A stretch of 64,000 nt of DNA from JAILLW01 sp045640525 (GCA_045640525.1 JAZUFE010000022.1:19043-83042), one strand, 5' to 3'; counted from the first letter of the stretch, positions 1 to 8,614 are shown. The notes: a model not told the origin generated them from the sequence alone. Made by a program: numbers and translations.

Positions 1-1
1 T

Positions 2-1876
2 GCATACGGTGATAGTAAAATATATTTTGCAAAATACTCCAGGGAGGGTGAACCGATATTTTTGGTGCCCATTGATAACGTTTGCGAGAACAGCCAGCTT
101 CAGATTTCGGAATATCTGAATTTTAACTTTTTGGTAGTAACGCAGGATGAAGCTTTGGTAGGAACAACGGCGGGAGTGATACGATTCGGACTTGACGGAG
201 AGGTTAAGGCCGTTATTGCCAAAGACAAAATTGATAAGAAAATAGAGTATGTCAACGGAATTGCATATACACAGAACGGAAAGCTTTTTACCATCAGTAA
301 TTATGCAAGTGCAGGTTCTGACAAAGCGGAGACATACGTATCCGAGATAGACCCCAAGACATTTAAAATCATATCATCCAAGACCACGACTTCGGAGTTC
401 TATGGAAGTATTTTCGCTGCTAAAGAGGATGAAGGATACATATCGACAACATCCGATATTCAAAGATACAATTTTGATACCAACAAGCAAGAGAAAGTTA
501 TGGATTTTGTCGGATCGAATATAGATACCGACAGTCCGTTTACGGCAATTGTGGCCAATTCCGAGGATTCTTTCTTGGGAGTGTACAGCACAATGAATCT
601 GAAAACCTTCGAAACGGAGTATCAGTTATTTTTGTTCAACCACATTCCAAGATCCGAAGTCAGGGACAGAACCATGATTTCTCTCGGAATGCTGAATTCT
701 AATCAGTCATATGTAATTAAAAAGCAGGTATTTGCGTTTAATCGTTCTTCAACGGATTATCAGATTAATCTGATTGATTATTCGCAGCTTTATAAAGGCA
801 CGGAAGAAGAGATAATTAAGCAGATTAACAAAGATGCATCGGCAGGAAATCTGCCGGATATACTTTTGGTATCTTCACAGTTCCCTGTTGATGTTTATAT
901 AGGAAAAAATCTTCTTGTTGATTTAAAAGAGTACATGAATAATGATCCTGAATTTGACAGTGATAATCTTCTTGATAATGTTGTCAGTGCATACACTGTT
1001 GAAGATAAGGTGTACCAACTTGTACCTATGTTTCAGTTGGATACGGTAGTTATCAAATCGTCACTGGCAGAGGGTAAAACGTCGTGGGACGCCGACGAAC
1101 TTGCCGAATTCTGGAATAAAATGGGCAAAGATAAAGATTTGACGGCGGATTCAGGCAGAACGGAATTTGCGCAAAAACTGCTATCCTGCACGGGTGACAG
1201 CTTTATCAATTGGGACAACGGTACGTGTAATTTTGAAACAGAAGAGTTCTACCGGGTACTTAGACTTCTTAAGGACATACCGGAAAACAGACCGGACGGC
1301 AGTAAATATGAATCCACGTATTGGGGGATTTATGCTAACGAAGAGGCCTTGATTAAGCCTGTTTCACTGTATTCAATGGATGCATATACATTTGATATAA
1401 GGGGAAGTTTCCCGGATGGAGCTACATTTATCGGATATCCGAGCAATGACGGTAACGGTTCGGTTATCAAACCGGTTCTTTCTTTTGCAATCAGTAATTA
1501 TTCAAAATGCAAGGAAGGCGCATGGGAGTTTGTTAAGGGATTTTTCACTGACGAGTTTATGGACAATAACTGCGTGGATTATTCTTTCGGATTCCCCAAT
1601 TCGAAACGTGCAATCGATGAATCAATTACGAAGCTTTTGAATACCAAAAACGATTTTGAATTGGGCGGAGTAACTCCTAAACCCATAACCAAGGAAGAGA
1701 CGGACGCGTACAAAGATTTTATCTTGTCGGTGAACAAGCCGTATCGAGATGATTCGGCAGTGGTTCAAATATTTAACGAAGAAACGGCTCCGTATTTTAG
1801 CGGACTGAAAACGGAAGAGCAGGTAGCGGAAGTTATACAGGGTCGTATATCTTTGTTGTTGGCTGAAAGCAGGTAG
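2..1876 (+). CDS. Extracellular solute-binding protein-like, 5' end outside the window
   Basis: The frame is open from the first bases of the window, so the true start lies upstream and 624 residues are visible. The first ~210 residues are rich in short beta-strand-like segments and resemble a propeller-like sensor part. From about residue 235 the sequence looks like a family 1 (carbohydrate-type) solute-binding protein, with segments such as AGNLPDILLVSS, NLLVDLKEYM and ALIKPVSLYSMDAYTF. Such proteins sit outside the membrane and bind a ligand. No permease or ATPase gene is adjacent; instead a diguanylate cyclase starts 5 nt after the stop, so a signalling role beside the cyclase is possible (inference). 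The signal sequence cannot be seen. The family call is moderately sure, the ligand unknown. Confidence 0.7.
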   Translation, partial: AYGDSKIYFAKYSREGEPIFLVPIDNVCENSQLQISEYLNFNFLVVTQDEALVGTTAGVIRFGLDGEVKAVIAKDKIDKKIEYVNGIAYTQNGKLFTISNYASAGSDKAETYVSEIDPKTFKIISSKTTTSEFYGSIFAAKEDEGYISTTSDIQRYNFDTNKQEKVMDFVGSNIDTDSPFTAIVANSEDSFLGVYSTMNLKTFETEYQLFLFNHIPRSEVRDRTMISLGMLNSNQSYVIKKQVFAFNRSSTDYQINLIDYSQLYKGTEEEIIKQINKDASAGNLPDILLVSSQFPVDVYIGKNLLVDLKEYMNNDPEFDSDNLLDNVVSAYTVEDKVYQLVPMFQLDTVVIKSSLAEGKTSWDADELAEFWNKMGKDKDLTADSGRTEFAQKLLSCTGDSFINWDNGTCNFETEEFYRVLRLLKDIPENRPDGSKYESTYWGIYANEEALIKPVSLYSMDAYTFDIRGSFPDGATFIGYPSNDGNGSVIKPVLSFAISNYSKCKEGAWEFVKGFFTDEFMDNNCVDYSFGFPNSKRAIDESITKLLNTKNDFELGGVTPKPITKEETDAYKDFILSVNKPYRDDSAVVQIFNEETAPYFSGLKTEEQVAEVIQGRISLLLAESR

Positions 1877-1880
1877 ATTT

Positions 1881-3266
1881 ATGAATGATGGAAAGAATGC
1901 TAAAAAAGGATTGGGCGGAATCAGCGGACAGTTTTTGAAGATATCATATCTGCCCATGATTTTGATTACTCTTATAATAACGATAGCAGGATCTTCGTTT
2001 GTCCTATCAAGTTTAAAGCAAGGCGCGAAGTCGGCCATGGAAGATACTGCAAACATGGTATTGATGAATCTTGATGATATGTATCCGGGTGATTTCAATT
2101 CCATTCAGCTTAATGAAGCTATATATTTGCTAAAAGGCGAGCACCAGTTTAACGGTGATTTTGAGTATGTTGATAAGGTAAAAGAAATAACCGGATATGA
2201 TGTAACAATATGCTATATGAATTATGCGGTAGCGACAACTTTGACGGACAATTCGGGAACAAGATTGGTAGGTGCTGCAGATTCGGATGTTGTTTACAAC
2301 GATGTTATTGTTGAGGGAAATGTAAATTTTTATCCTGAAGTGGATTTTAATAAACAGGATTATATGGCGTATTATACTCCGTTTAGAAACGCTGATGGGG
2401 ACGTGGTCGGCATGCTGTGTATAGCATCTGCTACAGACAGCTTGAAAACACTTGTATGGCAGGCGATAGTGCCATTGATATGCATAGCGGTTATTGCAAT
2501 GCTGATTGCGTGTATCTTTACCTACAGATACTCTAAGAAATTTATTGATGCGATTTCAAGAATACAAAAATATATGAAAAAAGTATCTGACGGTGATTTT
2601 CTCTCCGATATTGATTATGCGGTGGAAAGCAGAAACGATGAAATCGGTCAGATGGGTTTTGATGCCCAAAAGACAGCAAGGACATTGCGAAAACTTGTGG
2701 AAGAAGATCAGCTGACGCAGCTTAATAACAGAAGAAGTGCGGACAAGAAGATTAAGGCTACAATCAGCAATTATATCGAAAAGGGCGTTGATTTTTGCGT
2801 GGCATTGGGGGATATTGACTTTTTCAAGAAGGTTAATGATACCTATGGTCATGAAGCCGGAGATAAGGTGTTGATGGCGGTTGCCGACACACTCAAGAAT
2901 TTCATGGCAGATAAAGGATATGCAATAAGATGGGGCGGTGAAGAATTCCTGCTTATTTTTGATAAGGGAAAGGCCGAACTCGAAAGTTGCGCGCGGTCAA
3001 TAGAAGGTATGCTTGATCAAATCAGGGCATTGGAAATTGTAAGCGGTGATCAGATTATTAAGGTTAATATGACGTTCGGATTGTTGGAGTGCGAAAAGGA
3101 TGATATTGAAGCCTTTGAGAATTTCACGGAAGAACATGAAGAATCAAAGGATGTATATTTAAAGAGCAGAATGGATTATTATATATCGGAAGCAGATAAG
3201 AGACTGTATTACGGTAAGGAACACGGAAGAAACCAGCTGGTTGCGTATGCCGTACCTAAACAATAA
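1881..3266 (+). CDS. Membrane diguanylate cyclase (Cache-HAMP-GGDEF)
   Basis: Predicted to make cyclic di-GMP from two GTP. The 461-residue protein has a transmembrane helix at about residues 20-42, an extracellular single-Cache-like region to about 190, a second helix near 195-217, a HAMP-like linker, and a GGDEF domain from about 275. The active-site loop reads WGGEEF (residues 351-356), so it should be catalytically competent; the usual RxxD inhibitory site a few residues before it is not present (KNFM instead). The ATG follows the upstream gene by 4 nt with a weak AGGTAG ribosome site, implying one operon with the binding-protein-like gene. Its last 11 bases overlap the convergent tmcAL gene. 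Confidence 0.88.
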   Translation: MNDGKNAKKGLGGISGQFLKISYLPMILITLIITIAGSSFVLSSLKQGAKSAMEDTANMVLMNLDDMYPGDFNSIQLNEAIYLLKGEHQFNGDFEYVDKVKEITGYDVTICYMNYAVATTLTDNSGTRLVGAADSDVVYNDVIVEGNVNFYPEVDFNKQDYMAYYTPFRNADGDVVGMLCIASATDSLKTLVWQAIVPLICIAVIAMLIACIFTYRYSKKFIDAISRIQKYMKKVSDGDFLSDIDYAVESRNDEIGQMGFDAQKTARTLRKLVEEDQLTQLNNRRSADKKIKATISNYIEKGVDFCVALGDIDFFKKVNDTYGHEAGDKVLMAVADTLKNFMADKGYAIRWGGEEFLLIFDKGKAELESCARSIEGMLDQIRALEIVSGDQIIKVNMTFGLLECEKDDIEAFENFTEEHEESKDVYLKSRMDYYISEADKRLYYGKEHGRNQLVAYAVPKQ

Positions 3267-4425
3267 TCAGCGATGAGGTATATTCGTTTTGATGACGACC
3301 GCTGATTTGTGAGTACAGTTCGGAGGCAAAGATATCTTTTTTGAGAGAGTAGTTGATTTGCGCATCCGCCAATTTTGTTACAAGCGGAACGGAAGAGCTT
3401 TTTTTTAGGACGCCGAGTAATTCTTCGGCGTCTTTTTTAAATCCCAAAATTCTTGCATACTCAGGTTGGATTTGAGAATCCCCTTTTTTGATATCGAGCA
3501 AAATGTGCGCAAGACATCGCTGAATTCTTGTATATGTATAGTTTTTGGACTTCAATATGGACACAAATTCCGAAATTGAAGTGAATTTCGGTATGTTCTT
3601 AATAATCTTATGTGAGAGTTCTTCGCTGACATCTTCATATTGCTCAAAACCTTCGTCCTTTAACGAAATCAATTTGTAATACATAAGATTGCTGAAATTG
3701 TCAAGGAATATCGGAGCCTCAAAGAGCGATTGAATATTTTCGGGAATATATTCTTGGTAGGGAAGGCTTGATTTTAAGGCATTACGGACAGACAGCGCAC
3801 TTGTATATTCGGAATTAGTGTTTAGATTCTTATCAGCGTATGAATTGTCCTTTCGAGGTATGGTAACGGCTTCGATTCGACTTTGGTATTTTTCGAGAGC
3901 CTTTAAATACTCGATTCCGAGAATGTTGTTTGAACCATGAAATACATTTGAATCATCGGAAGAGGACATGGCTTCGCAAACGGCCCTTGGATATGAAAGT
4001 CCGTTCTTTAACTTGGCTTTAATCATATTATCCAATTCGACAGAAGGAGAATTCAGTATATGTGCCGCCGATTTAAGATTATCAATATTTCCGCATTCGG
4101 AACCGAATGAAAGATAGTCAATGCAATTTAGGGAATTCAACAGTGCAATCGCGCCTTCGGCAAAACCTGTGGCAGAAGCCAAAGAGTAAACGACGGGAAG
4201 TTCGATTACTACGTCGGCACCGTTATTAAGTGCCATTAAAGTACGTGTATATTTATCGAAAACAGCAGGCTCGCCCCGCTGAACGAAAGCTCCGGACATG
4301 AGGGCGACAACGAAGGTGCTGCCGGTAAGCTCACGTGTTTGGGCGATGTGATATTCGTGACCTTTGTGAAAAGGATTATACTCTGAAATTATGGCGGAAA
4401 CGGTTTTGTATTTTGTTAAATACAT
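3256..4425 (-). CDS. tmcAL: tRNA(Met) cytidine acetate ligase (TmcAL, formerly YlbM)
   Basis: A nucleotidyltransferase-fold enzyme that in Bacillus activates acetate with ATP and forms N4-acetylcytidine at the wobble position of elongator tRNA-Met. The N-terminus carries the adenylyl-transfer motif NPFHKGH (residues 17-23), then GAFVQRGEPAVFDKYTR and FGSECGN, typical of the family; 389 residues matches the usual ~400. I chose the ATG at 4425 because CAGGAGAA lies 4-5 nt upstream; an in-frame ATG nine codons further up has no ribosome site. It stands alone, convergent with the cyclase gene (11-bp overlap), and its 3' part contains a plus-strand terminator-like hairpin. It is divergent from pta; acetate is a product of that pathway and a substrate here, which may be coincidence. 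Confidence 0.9.
   Translation of the reverse strand: MYLTKYKTVSAIISEYNPFHKGHEYHIAQTRELTGSTFVVALMSGAFVQRGEPAVFDKYTRTLMALNNGADVVIELPVVYSLASATGFAEGAIALLNSLNCIDYLSFGSECGNIDNLKSAAHILNSPSVELDNMIKAKLKNGLSYPRAVCEAMSSSDDSNVFHGSNNILGIEYLKALEKYQSRIEAVTIPRKDNSYADKNLNTNSEYTSALSVRNALKSSLPYQEYIPENIQSLFEAPIFLDNFSNLMYYKLISLKDEGFEQYEDVSEELSHKIIKNIPKFTSISEFVSILKSKNYTYTRIQRCLAHILLDIKKGDSQIQPEYARILGFKKDAEELLGVLKKSSSVPLVTKLADAQINYSLKKDIFASELYSQISGRHQNEYTSSLIIV
3409..3438 (+). terminator. Intrinsic terminator for the plus-strand operon, inside convergent tmcAL
   Basis: An 8-bp perfect stem (GACGCCGA / TCGGCGTC) with an 8-nt loop is followed directly by six T on the plus strand. It lies about 143 bp beyond the stop of the cyclase gene and within the 3' part of the opposite-strand tmcAL coding region. 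It fits a plus-strand transcription stop, though the bases also encode tmcAL residues, so chance cannot be excluded. Confidence 0.5.
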
Positions 4426-4535
4426 GGTATTCTCCTGTTGATTCAACCGCAAAACTTAAATATAATTTAGAATGTATACAATTTATCATATTTTCCTATT
4501 ATACTGCAAATTTTTAGGGGTGAAAGGAGACAGAC

Positions 4536-5537
4536 ATGTCTTACATTGATGTAATTAAGGAAAAGGCTAAGGCGGATAAGAAAACAATAGTTCTTCCGGA
4601 AACAACCGATAAGAGAACTTTGATAGCTGCTGCCAGTATTTTGAAAGAAGGTATTGCCAATATCATAATGATAGGCGATGCAGAGAAAATATATGACGGA
4701 GCCAATTGGCTGGAAATTGAACTTGACGGAGTTGAAATTGTTAATCCGTTAACTTCTCCCAAAACGGAAGAGTATATTAAATTATTGTATGAAACAAGAA
4801 AAAACAAAGGTATGACATTGGAACAGGCAAGAGAAATTCTTTTGAGTGATCCGTTGTACTACGGAGTTGTAATGGTTAAGGCGAACGATGCCGACGGTAT
4901 GGTGGCAGGTGCATGCCATGCTACGGCCGATACGTTAAGACCGGCGCTTCAGATTTTAAAAACAGCACCCGGAGTCAAACTCGTATCCGGTTTCTTCTTG
5001 ATGTGTATCCCTGATTGCGATATGGGTGATAACGGTACGTTTGTATTCGCTGATTGCGGACTTAACCAAGATCCCAATCCGGAAGAGTTGGCTGCAATAG
5101 CTGATTCATCAGCCAAGAGTTTCAAACAATTGGTTGGCTCTAAGCCTATAATTGCAATGCTGTCACATTCAACAAAGGGCTCTGCCAAGCATCCCCTTGT
5201 TGATAAGATGGTAGAGGCAACAAGAATTGCTCATGAACAGTATCCTAATTTGACAATAGACGGAGAATTGCAATCGGATGCAGCTATCGTTCCTTCCGTA
5301 GCCAAGTCTAAGGCTCCCGGTTCGGAGGTTGCAGGTAAGGCCAATGTACTTGTGTTCCCTAACCTTGATTGCGGAAACATAGCATACAAGCTTGTTCAAA
5401 GATTGGGAAAAGCCGAGGCATACGGTCCTATGCTTCAAGGAATTGCCAAGCCCGTTAATGATTTATCCAGAGGATGCTCATGGGAAGATATAGTAGGTGT
5501 TGTAGCATTAACAGCCGTTCAGGCACAATTACAGTAA
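4536..5537 (+). CDS. pta: Phosphate acetyltransferase
   Basis: Interconverts acetyl-CoA and acetyl phosphate in the cytoplasm, the first step of acetate formation. The 333 residues match the short clostridial form lacking the regulatory N-terminal domains of enteric Pta. Seen are the family segments VLPETTDKRTL near the start, GMVAGACHATADTLRPALQ in the middle and SHSTKGSA near residue 210. A good ribosome site (GAAAGGAG) lies 6-7 nt before the ATG. Upstream, TATACT at 4500-4505 is a possible -10 box, with no clear -35. ackA begins 12 nt after the stop, so the two form the usual acetate operon. Confidence 0.97.
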   Translation: MSYIDVIKEKAKADKKTIVLPETTDKRTLIAAASILKEGIANIIMIGDAEKIYDGANWLEIELDGVEIVNPLTSPKTEEYIKLLYETRKNKGMTLEQAREILLSDPLYYGVVMVKANDADGMVAGACHATADTLRPALQILKTAPGVKLVSGFFLMCIPDCDMGDNGTFVFADCGLNQDPNPEELAAIADSSAKSFKQLVGSKPIIAMLSHSTKGSAKHPLVDKMVEATRIAHEQYPNLTIDGELQSDAAIVPSVAKSKAPGSEVAGKANVLVFPNLDCGNIAYKLVQRLGKAEAYGPMLQGIAKPVNDLSRGCSWEDIVGVVALTAVQAQLQ

Positions 5538-5549
5538 GGGGATATAAAT

Positions 5550-6743
5550 ATGAATATTTTAGTTATTAATTGCGGTAGTTCATCACTTAAGTTTCAGCTT
5601 ATCAATTCTGATTCCGAAGAGGTTATAGGAAAGGGATTGTGTGAGAGAATAGGAATTGACGGAAGCAGCATTTCTTTTACACCTGCAGGCAAAGATAAGA
5701 TTAAGACAGAATCTCCGATGCCTAATCATGAAGTGGCAATCCAATTCGTTATTGATGCTCTCACCGACAAAGATACGGGTGTTGTTAAGTCATTGGATGA
5801 AATCGGTGCTGTCGGACACAGAATTGTTCACGGCGGAGAGAAGTTTAACAAGGCAATTTTGATTAATGAAGATGTAATAAAGGCAATAGAAGAGTGCAAT
5901 GATTTGGCACCGTTGCATAACCCTGCCAATCTGATAGGCGTAAGAGCATGTCAGAAACTTATGCCGGGTACCCCGATGGTTGCAGTGTTTGATACGGCAT
6001 TCCATCAGACGATGCCCAAAGAAGCATATCTTTACGGATTACCGTATTCATATTATGAAAAATACAAAATCAGAAGATACGGTTTCCATGGTACAAGCCA
6101 TGATTATGTGTCACATGAAGCAGCTGCTATGATGAATAAGCCATACGATGAAAGTAAGATTATTGTATGTCACCTTGGTAACGGTGCTTCCGTTTCGGCA
6201 GTTAAAAACGGAAAATGTGTAGATACTTCAATGGGTCTTACACCGCTTGAAGGATTGATTATGGGAACACGATCAGGCGATTTGGATCCTGCGATATTGG
6301 AATTTTTGTGCGATAAAGAAAACATGGATATTCATCAGATGCTGACGGTTTTGAATAAAAAATCCGGAGTTTTCGGATTGTCTGAGGATTTTTCTTCCGA
6401 CTTCAGAGATTTGGAGGATGGATATAATAAAGGACAGGAGAACTGCATACGTGCGGTTGACTGCTTCTGCTACAGAGTAGTCAAGTATATAGGAGCTTAT
6501 GCAGCAGCAATGAACGGTGTTGACTGTATTTGCTTCACGGCAGGTATTGGTGAAAACACAGCTTTTGTCAGAAAAATGATAATGGACTATCTGGGATATC
6601 TTGGCATTAAATGTGATGATAAGAATAACGCAACAAGAGGCGAGAGCATTATGATTTCAACTCCGGATTCGGCGGTTAAGGTGTATGCAATACCTACCAA
6701 TGAAGAGTTGGCTATCGCAAGACAAACATTGGCGTTAATCTAA
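5550..6743 (+). CDS. ackA: Acetate kinase
   Basis: Converts acetyl phosphate and ADP to acetate and ATP, completing substrate-level phosphorylation with Pta. The protein is 397 residues, the normal length. It shows the kinase signatures NCGSSSLKFQL at the N-terminus, HRIVHGGEKF, FDTAFHQTMP, GFHGTSHDYVS, LGNGASVSAV and GTRSGDLDP, and the C-terminal GIGENTAFVR segment. A ribosome site AGGGGAT precedes the ATG. Co-directional with pta (12-nt gap) and followed after 12 nt by a zinc-ribbon membrane protein gene that may share the transcript. Confidence 0.98.
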   Translation: MNILVINCGSSSLKFQLINSDSEEVIGKGLCERIGIDGSSISFTPAGKDKIKTESPMPNHEVAIQFVIDALTDKDTGVVKSLDEIGAVGHRIVHGGEKFNKAILINEDVIKAIEECNDLAPLHNPANLIGVRACQKLMPGTPMVAVFDTAFHQTMPKEAYLYGLPYSYYEKYKIRRYGFHGTSHDYVSHEAAAMMNKPYDESKIIVCHLGNGASVSAVKNGKCVDTSMGLTPLEGLIMGTRSGDLDPAILEFLCDKENMDIHQMLTVLNKKSGVFGLSEDFSSDFRDLEDGYNKGQENCIRAVDCFCYRVVKYIGAYAAAMNGVDCICFTAGIGENTAFVRKMIMDYLGYLGIKCDDKNNATRGESIMISTPDSAVKVYAIPTNEELAIARQTLALI

Positions 6744-6755
6744 GGAGGAAAACGA

Positions 6756-7631
6756 ATGAAGTATTGTCCAAATTGCGGAAATCAACTGCCTGATGATGCA
6801 CTGTTTTGTAATGCGTGCGGTCAAAAAGCAGATGATTCGGCTTCTTCTCAAAACGCAAATATCGATCAAACATCGAATTCCGTACAATCTGTTGTCAACG
6901 AACAGACTGAAACTTTTCCGGCTCCAAAGGGCAAGAAGGGAAAAGTTATATTGATATCTGTTATATGCGGCTTACTGATAGCCGGAGTGGCTGTTGCAAT
7001 AATACTGATAAATGTACTTGGCGGAGCAAAAGGGGCTGTGAGATCAATCATTAATGCAGCCGAAAACAGTGATGCCAAGAAACTGCTTAATGCAACTGCT
7101 CCCAAGGAAATATTGGAAGATTACCTTGGCTTTGAGCATGATGTGGATGTGGATGAGTTCGCTGATTTCTTTAATGCAGAATTACAGGCATTTTGGAATA
7201 TTGCATCGGAATGCGGAGAATGTGAGCTGGAGTGCGAGATTAAAGCAATTGAGGACATCGAACAGCTAAAGAAAATGAAAAAATATTCTCCGGTTAACAA
7301 TCTTAAGAGTTTCAAGAAAATTATGAAGCAAAAATATGCAGATTATGATTTTGAAGCTGATGATATCAAGGAATGTTCGGCCGCAAGAATATCATATACA
7401 TTTACGGTAGATAAGAAGAGAGTCGACAAGGGAAATATCGATATTCTAGTTTATAAGTACCATGGAGACTGGTTTGTGCTAAATGTCAAAGACGTGAATG
7501 AAGCAATTCCGGAACCGCTGTTTAACCCGATAGATATGATTAATATGCTACAGTACGACTATCCTGAAGTATACGAGGATTATAGTAAGGAATACAAAAA
7601 TATTAGAGCAGAATATGATATTAACCTGTAA
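6756..7631 (+). CDS. Zinc-ribbon, single-pass membrane protein of unknown function
   Basis: I do not recognise a specific function. The 291-residue protein begins with a four-cysteine zinc ribbon (CPNCGNQLP...CNACGQ, residues 4-22), followed by a polar linker, a transmembrane helix at about residues 65-90, and an acidic extracytoplasmic domain of ~200 residues. That outer domain starts with a GAVRSIINAAENSDAKKLL segment resembling the lumazine-binding/NTF2-like repeats found in similar Gram-positive proteins; this is inference. The ribosome site AAGGAGGAAA is strong and the gene follows ackA by 12 nt. A second zinc-ribbon membrane protein of different design occurs at 24.1 kb. Confidence 0.7.
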   Translation: MKYCPNCGNQLPDDALFCNACGQKADDSASSQNANIDQTSNSVQSVVNEQTETFPAPKGKKGKVILISVICGLLIAGVAVAIILINVLGGAKGAVRSIINAAENSDAKKLLNATAPKEILEDYLGFEHDVDVDEFADFFNAELQAFWNIASECGECELECEIKAIEDIEQLKKMKKYSPVNNLKSFKKIMKQKYADYDFEADDIKECSAARISYTFTVDKKRVDKGNIDILVYKYHGDWFVLNVKDVNEAIPEPLFNPIDMINMLQYDYPEVYEDYSKEYKNIRAEYDINL

Positions 7632-7638
7632 ATAATTC

Positions 7639-7667
7639 TTGACAAAGGCAACTTGTGTCGTTATACT
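7639..7667 (+). promoter_or_regulatory. Sigma-A promoter of the DUF177-rpmF transcript
   Basis: TTGACA at 7639-7644, a 17-nt spacer and TATACT at 7662-7667 match the housekeeping consensus almost exactly. The expected transcription start (about 7674) coincides with the GTG start codon at 7675, leaving no room for a ribosome binding site. Confidence 0.85.
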
Positions 7668-7674
7668 TTTTTAA

Positions 7675-8214
7675 GTGTGCGAAACTGTTAAGATAAATCT
7701 GTTTGATTTATTTACCACAAACGAAAAAACCAAAACTGAAGAATTGGAATATATTTCCGACGAGTTTCATCTTGCGAACGCTACATACCCGGTAGCAAGT
7801 AAGTCGCCAATTAAACTCGAGTTTCATACTTTTGAAACCGGCAAGGTAAGGCTTAGCGGAAGCTTCAATATAGAGTTGTTGATTCCGTGCGACAGATGTT
7901 TGGATGATGTTTCGGTTAATATCAAATGCGATTTTGATTCTGTTCTTTTCTCTGAGACAATCAGTGGATATGAAGAGAACGATGATAATGGTTTTTTGCA
8001 GGGGAACGATTTCGATGTATATGATTTCGTTAATTCTAATGTGTTAATGAACATGCCGTCGAAGGTTTTATGTCAAGAGGATTGTAAGGGCCTGTGTCCT
8101 GTGTGCGGATGCAACAAGAACAAAACAGCCTGCGAATGCGATACTTTTGTACCGGACCCCAGAATGGCAGTTATTTCAGATATTTTTAATGCAAATAAGG
8201 ATAAGGAGGTGTAG
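7675..8214 (+). CDS. DUF177 (YceD-like) protein, 23S rRNA accumulation family
   Basis: A conserved protein nearly always encoded just before rpmF; the E. coli relative YceD and its plant homologue affect 23S rRNA accumulation. The 179 residues include the family core SKSPIKLEF, IPCDRCLDDV (about residues 77-86), LCQEDCKGLCPVCGCNKN, with paired cysteines that could bind zinc, and a final PDPRMAVISDI. The start is taken as GTG at 7675: the reading KINLFDLF right after it matches where relatives begin, and no later in-frame start fits. No ribosome site is present; the promoter above would start the mRNA at this codon, so leaderless translation is suggested. rpmF follows after 2 nt. Confidence 0.85.
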   Translation: MCETVKINLFDLFTTNEKTKTEELEYISDEFHLANATYPVASKSPIKLEFHTFETGKVRLSGSFNIELLIPCDRCLDDVSVNIKCDFDSVLFSETISGYEENDDNGFLQGNDFDVYDFVNSNVLMNMPSKVLCQEDCKGLCPVCGCNKNKTACECDTFVPDPRMAVISDIFNANKDKEV

Positions 8215-8216
8215 AT

Positions 8217-8399
8217 ATGTCAATCTGTCCTAAGAATAAATCTTCTAAAGGTAGAAGAGATAAGAGACGCGCTAATTGGAAGATGAGCCCTGTTAACTTA
8301 GTTAAGTGCAGCAAGTGTGGTGCTTTAATGATGCCTCACAGAGTATGTAAGGCTTGTGGCGCATACAATAAGAAGGAAGTTATTTCTGTAGAGGATTAA
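8217..8399 (+). CDS. rpmF: Large-subunit ribosomal protein L32
   Basis: A 60-residue basic structural protein of the 50S subunit. It begins with MSICPKNKSSKGRRDKRRAN, and carries a zinc ribbon with two CxxC pairs (CSKCG, CKACG), so this is the zinc-binding (C+) form. AAGGAGGTG overlaps the end of the DUF177 gene and lies about 6 nt before the ATG, showing translational coupling. The transcript ends at the terminator starting 23 nt downstream. Confidence 0.97.
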   Translation: MSICPKNKSSKGRRDKRRANWKMSPVNLVKCSKCGALMMPHRVCKACGAYNKKEVISVED

Positions 8400-8421
8400 T
8401 TTCGTTTGAATTCGATTTGAT

Positions 8422-8449
8422 GAGGATGTCTTAAGGACATCCTCTTTTT
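8422..8449 (+). terminator. Intrinsic terminator after rpmF
   Basis: A 9-bp perfect stem (GAGGATGTC / GACATCCTC) with a 5-nt loop is followed by five T. It separates DUF177-rpmF from plsX, which has its own promoter. Confidence 0.88.
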
Positions 8450-8558
8450 CGTATAATAAATCGTCCGCTTACCCGCGCACAGTTGCAAGAACCCACTGCC
8501 CATCCGCCCGCCCGCAGTTGCACGCAATTGCAAGACGTCGACTCGAAAGTGTTATTAC
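8450..8558. other. C-rich spacer with repeated CARTTGCA boxes before plsX
   Basis: Between the rpmF terminator and the plsX promoter lies a stretch strongly unlike its AT-rich surroundings: positions 8461-8520 hold 27 C and 13 G in 60 bases. The octamer CARTTGCA occurs three times (8480-8487, 8515-8522, 8525-8532) within longer imperfect copies. No open frame of note, no tRNA and no good hairpin were found. Function unknown; it could be a degenerate intergenic repeat or a binding site array for a regulator of plsX. Confidence 0.5.
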
Positions 8559-8587
8559 TTGATTTTTCGACATTGGTCTTGTATAGT
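8559..8587 (+). promoter_or_regulatory. Sigma-A promoter of plsX
   Basis: TTGATT at 8559-8564, a 17-nt spacer and TATAGT at 8582-8587. The inferred start near 8594 leaves a short leader holding AAGGAGA before the plsX ATG. No FapR-type palindrome is visible. Confidence 0.75.
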
Positions 8588-8614
8588 AAATAGTGCGTTA
8601 TTAAGGAGAAAACA

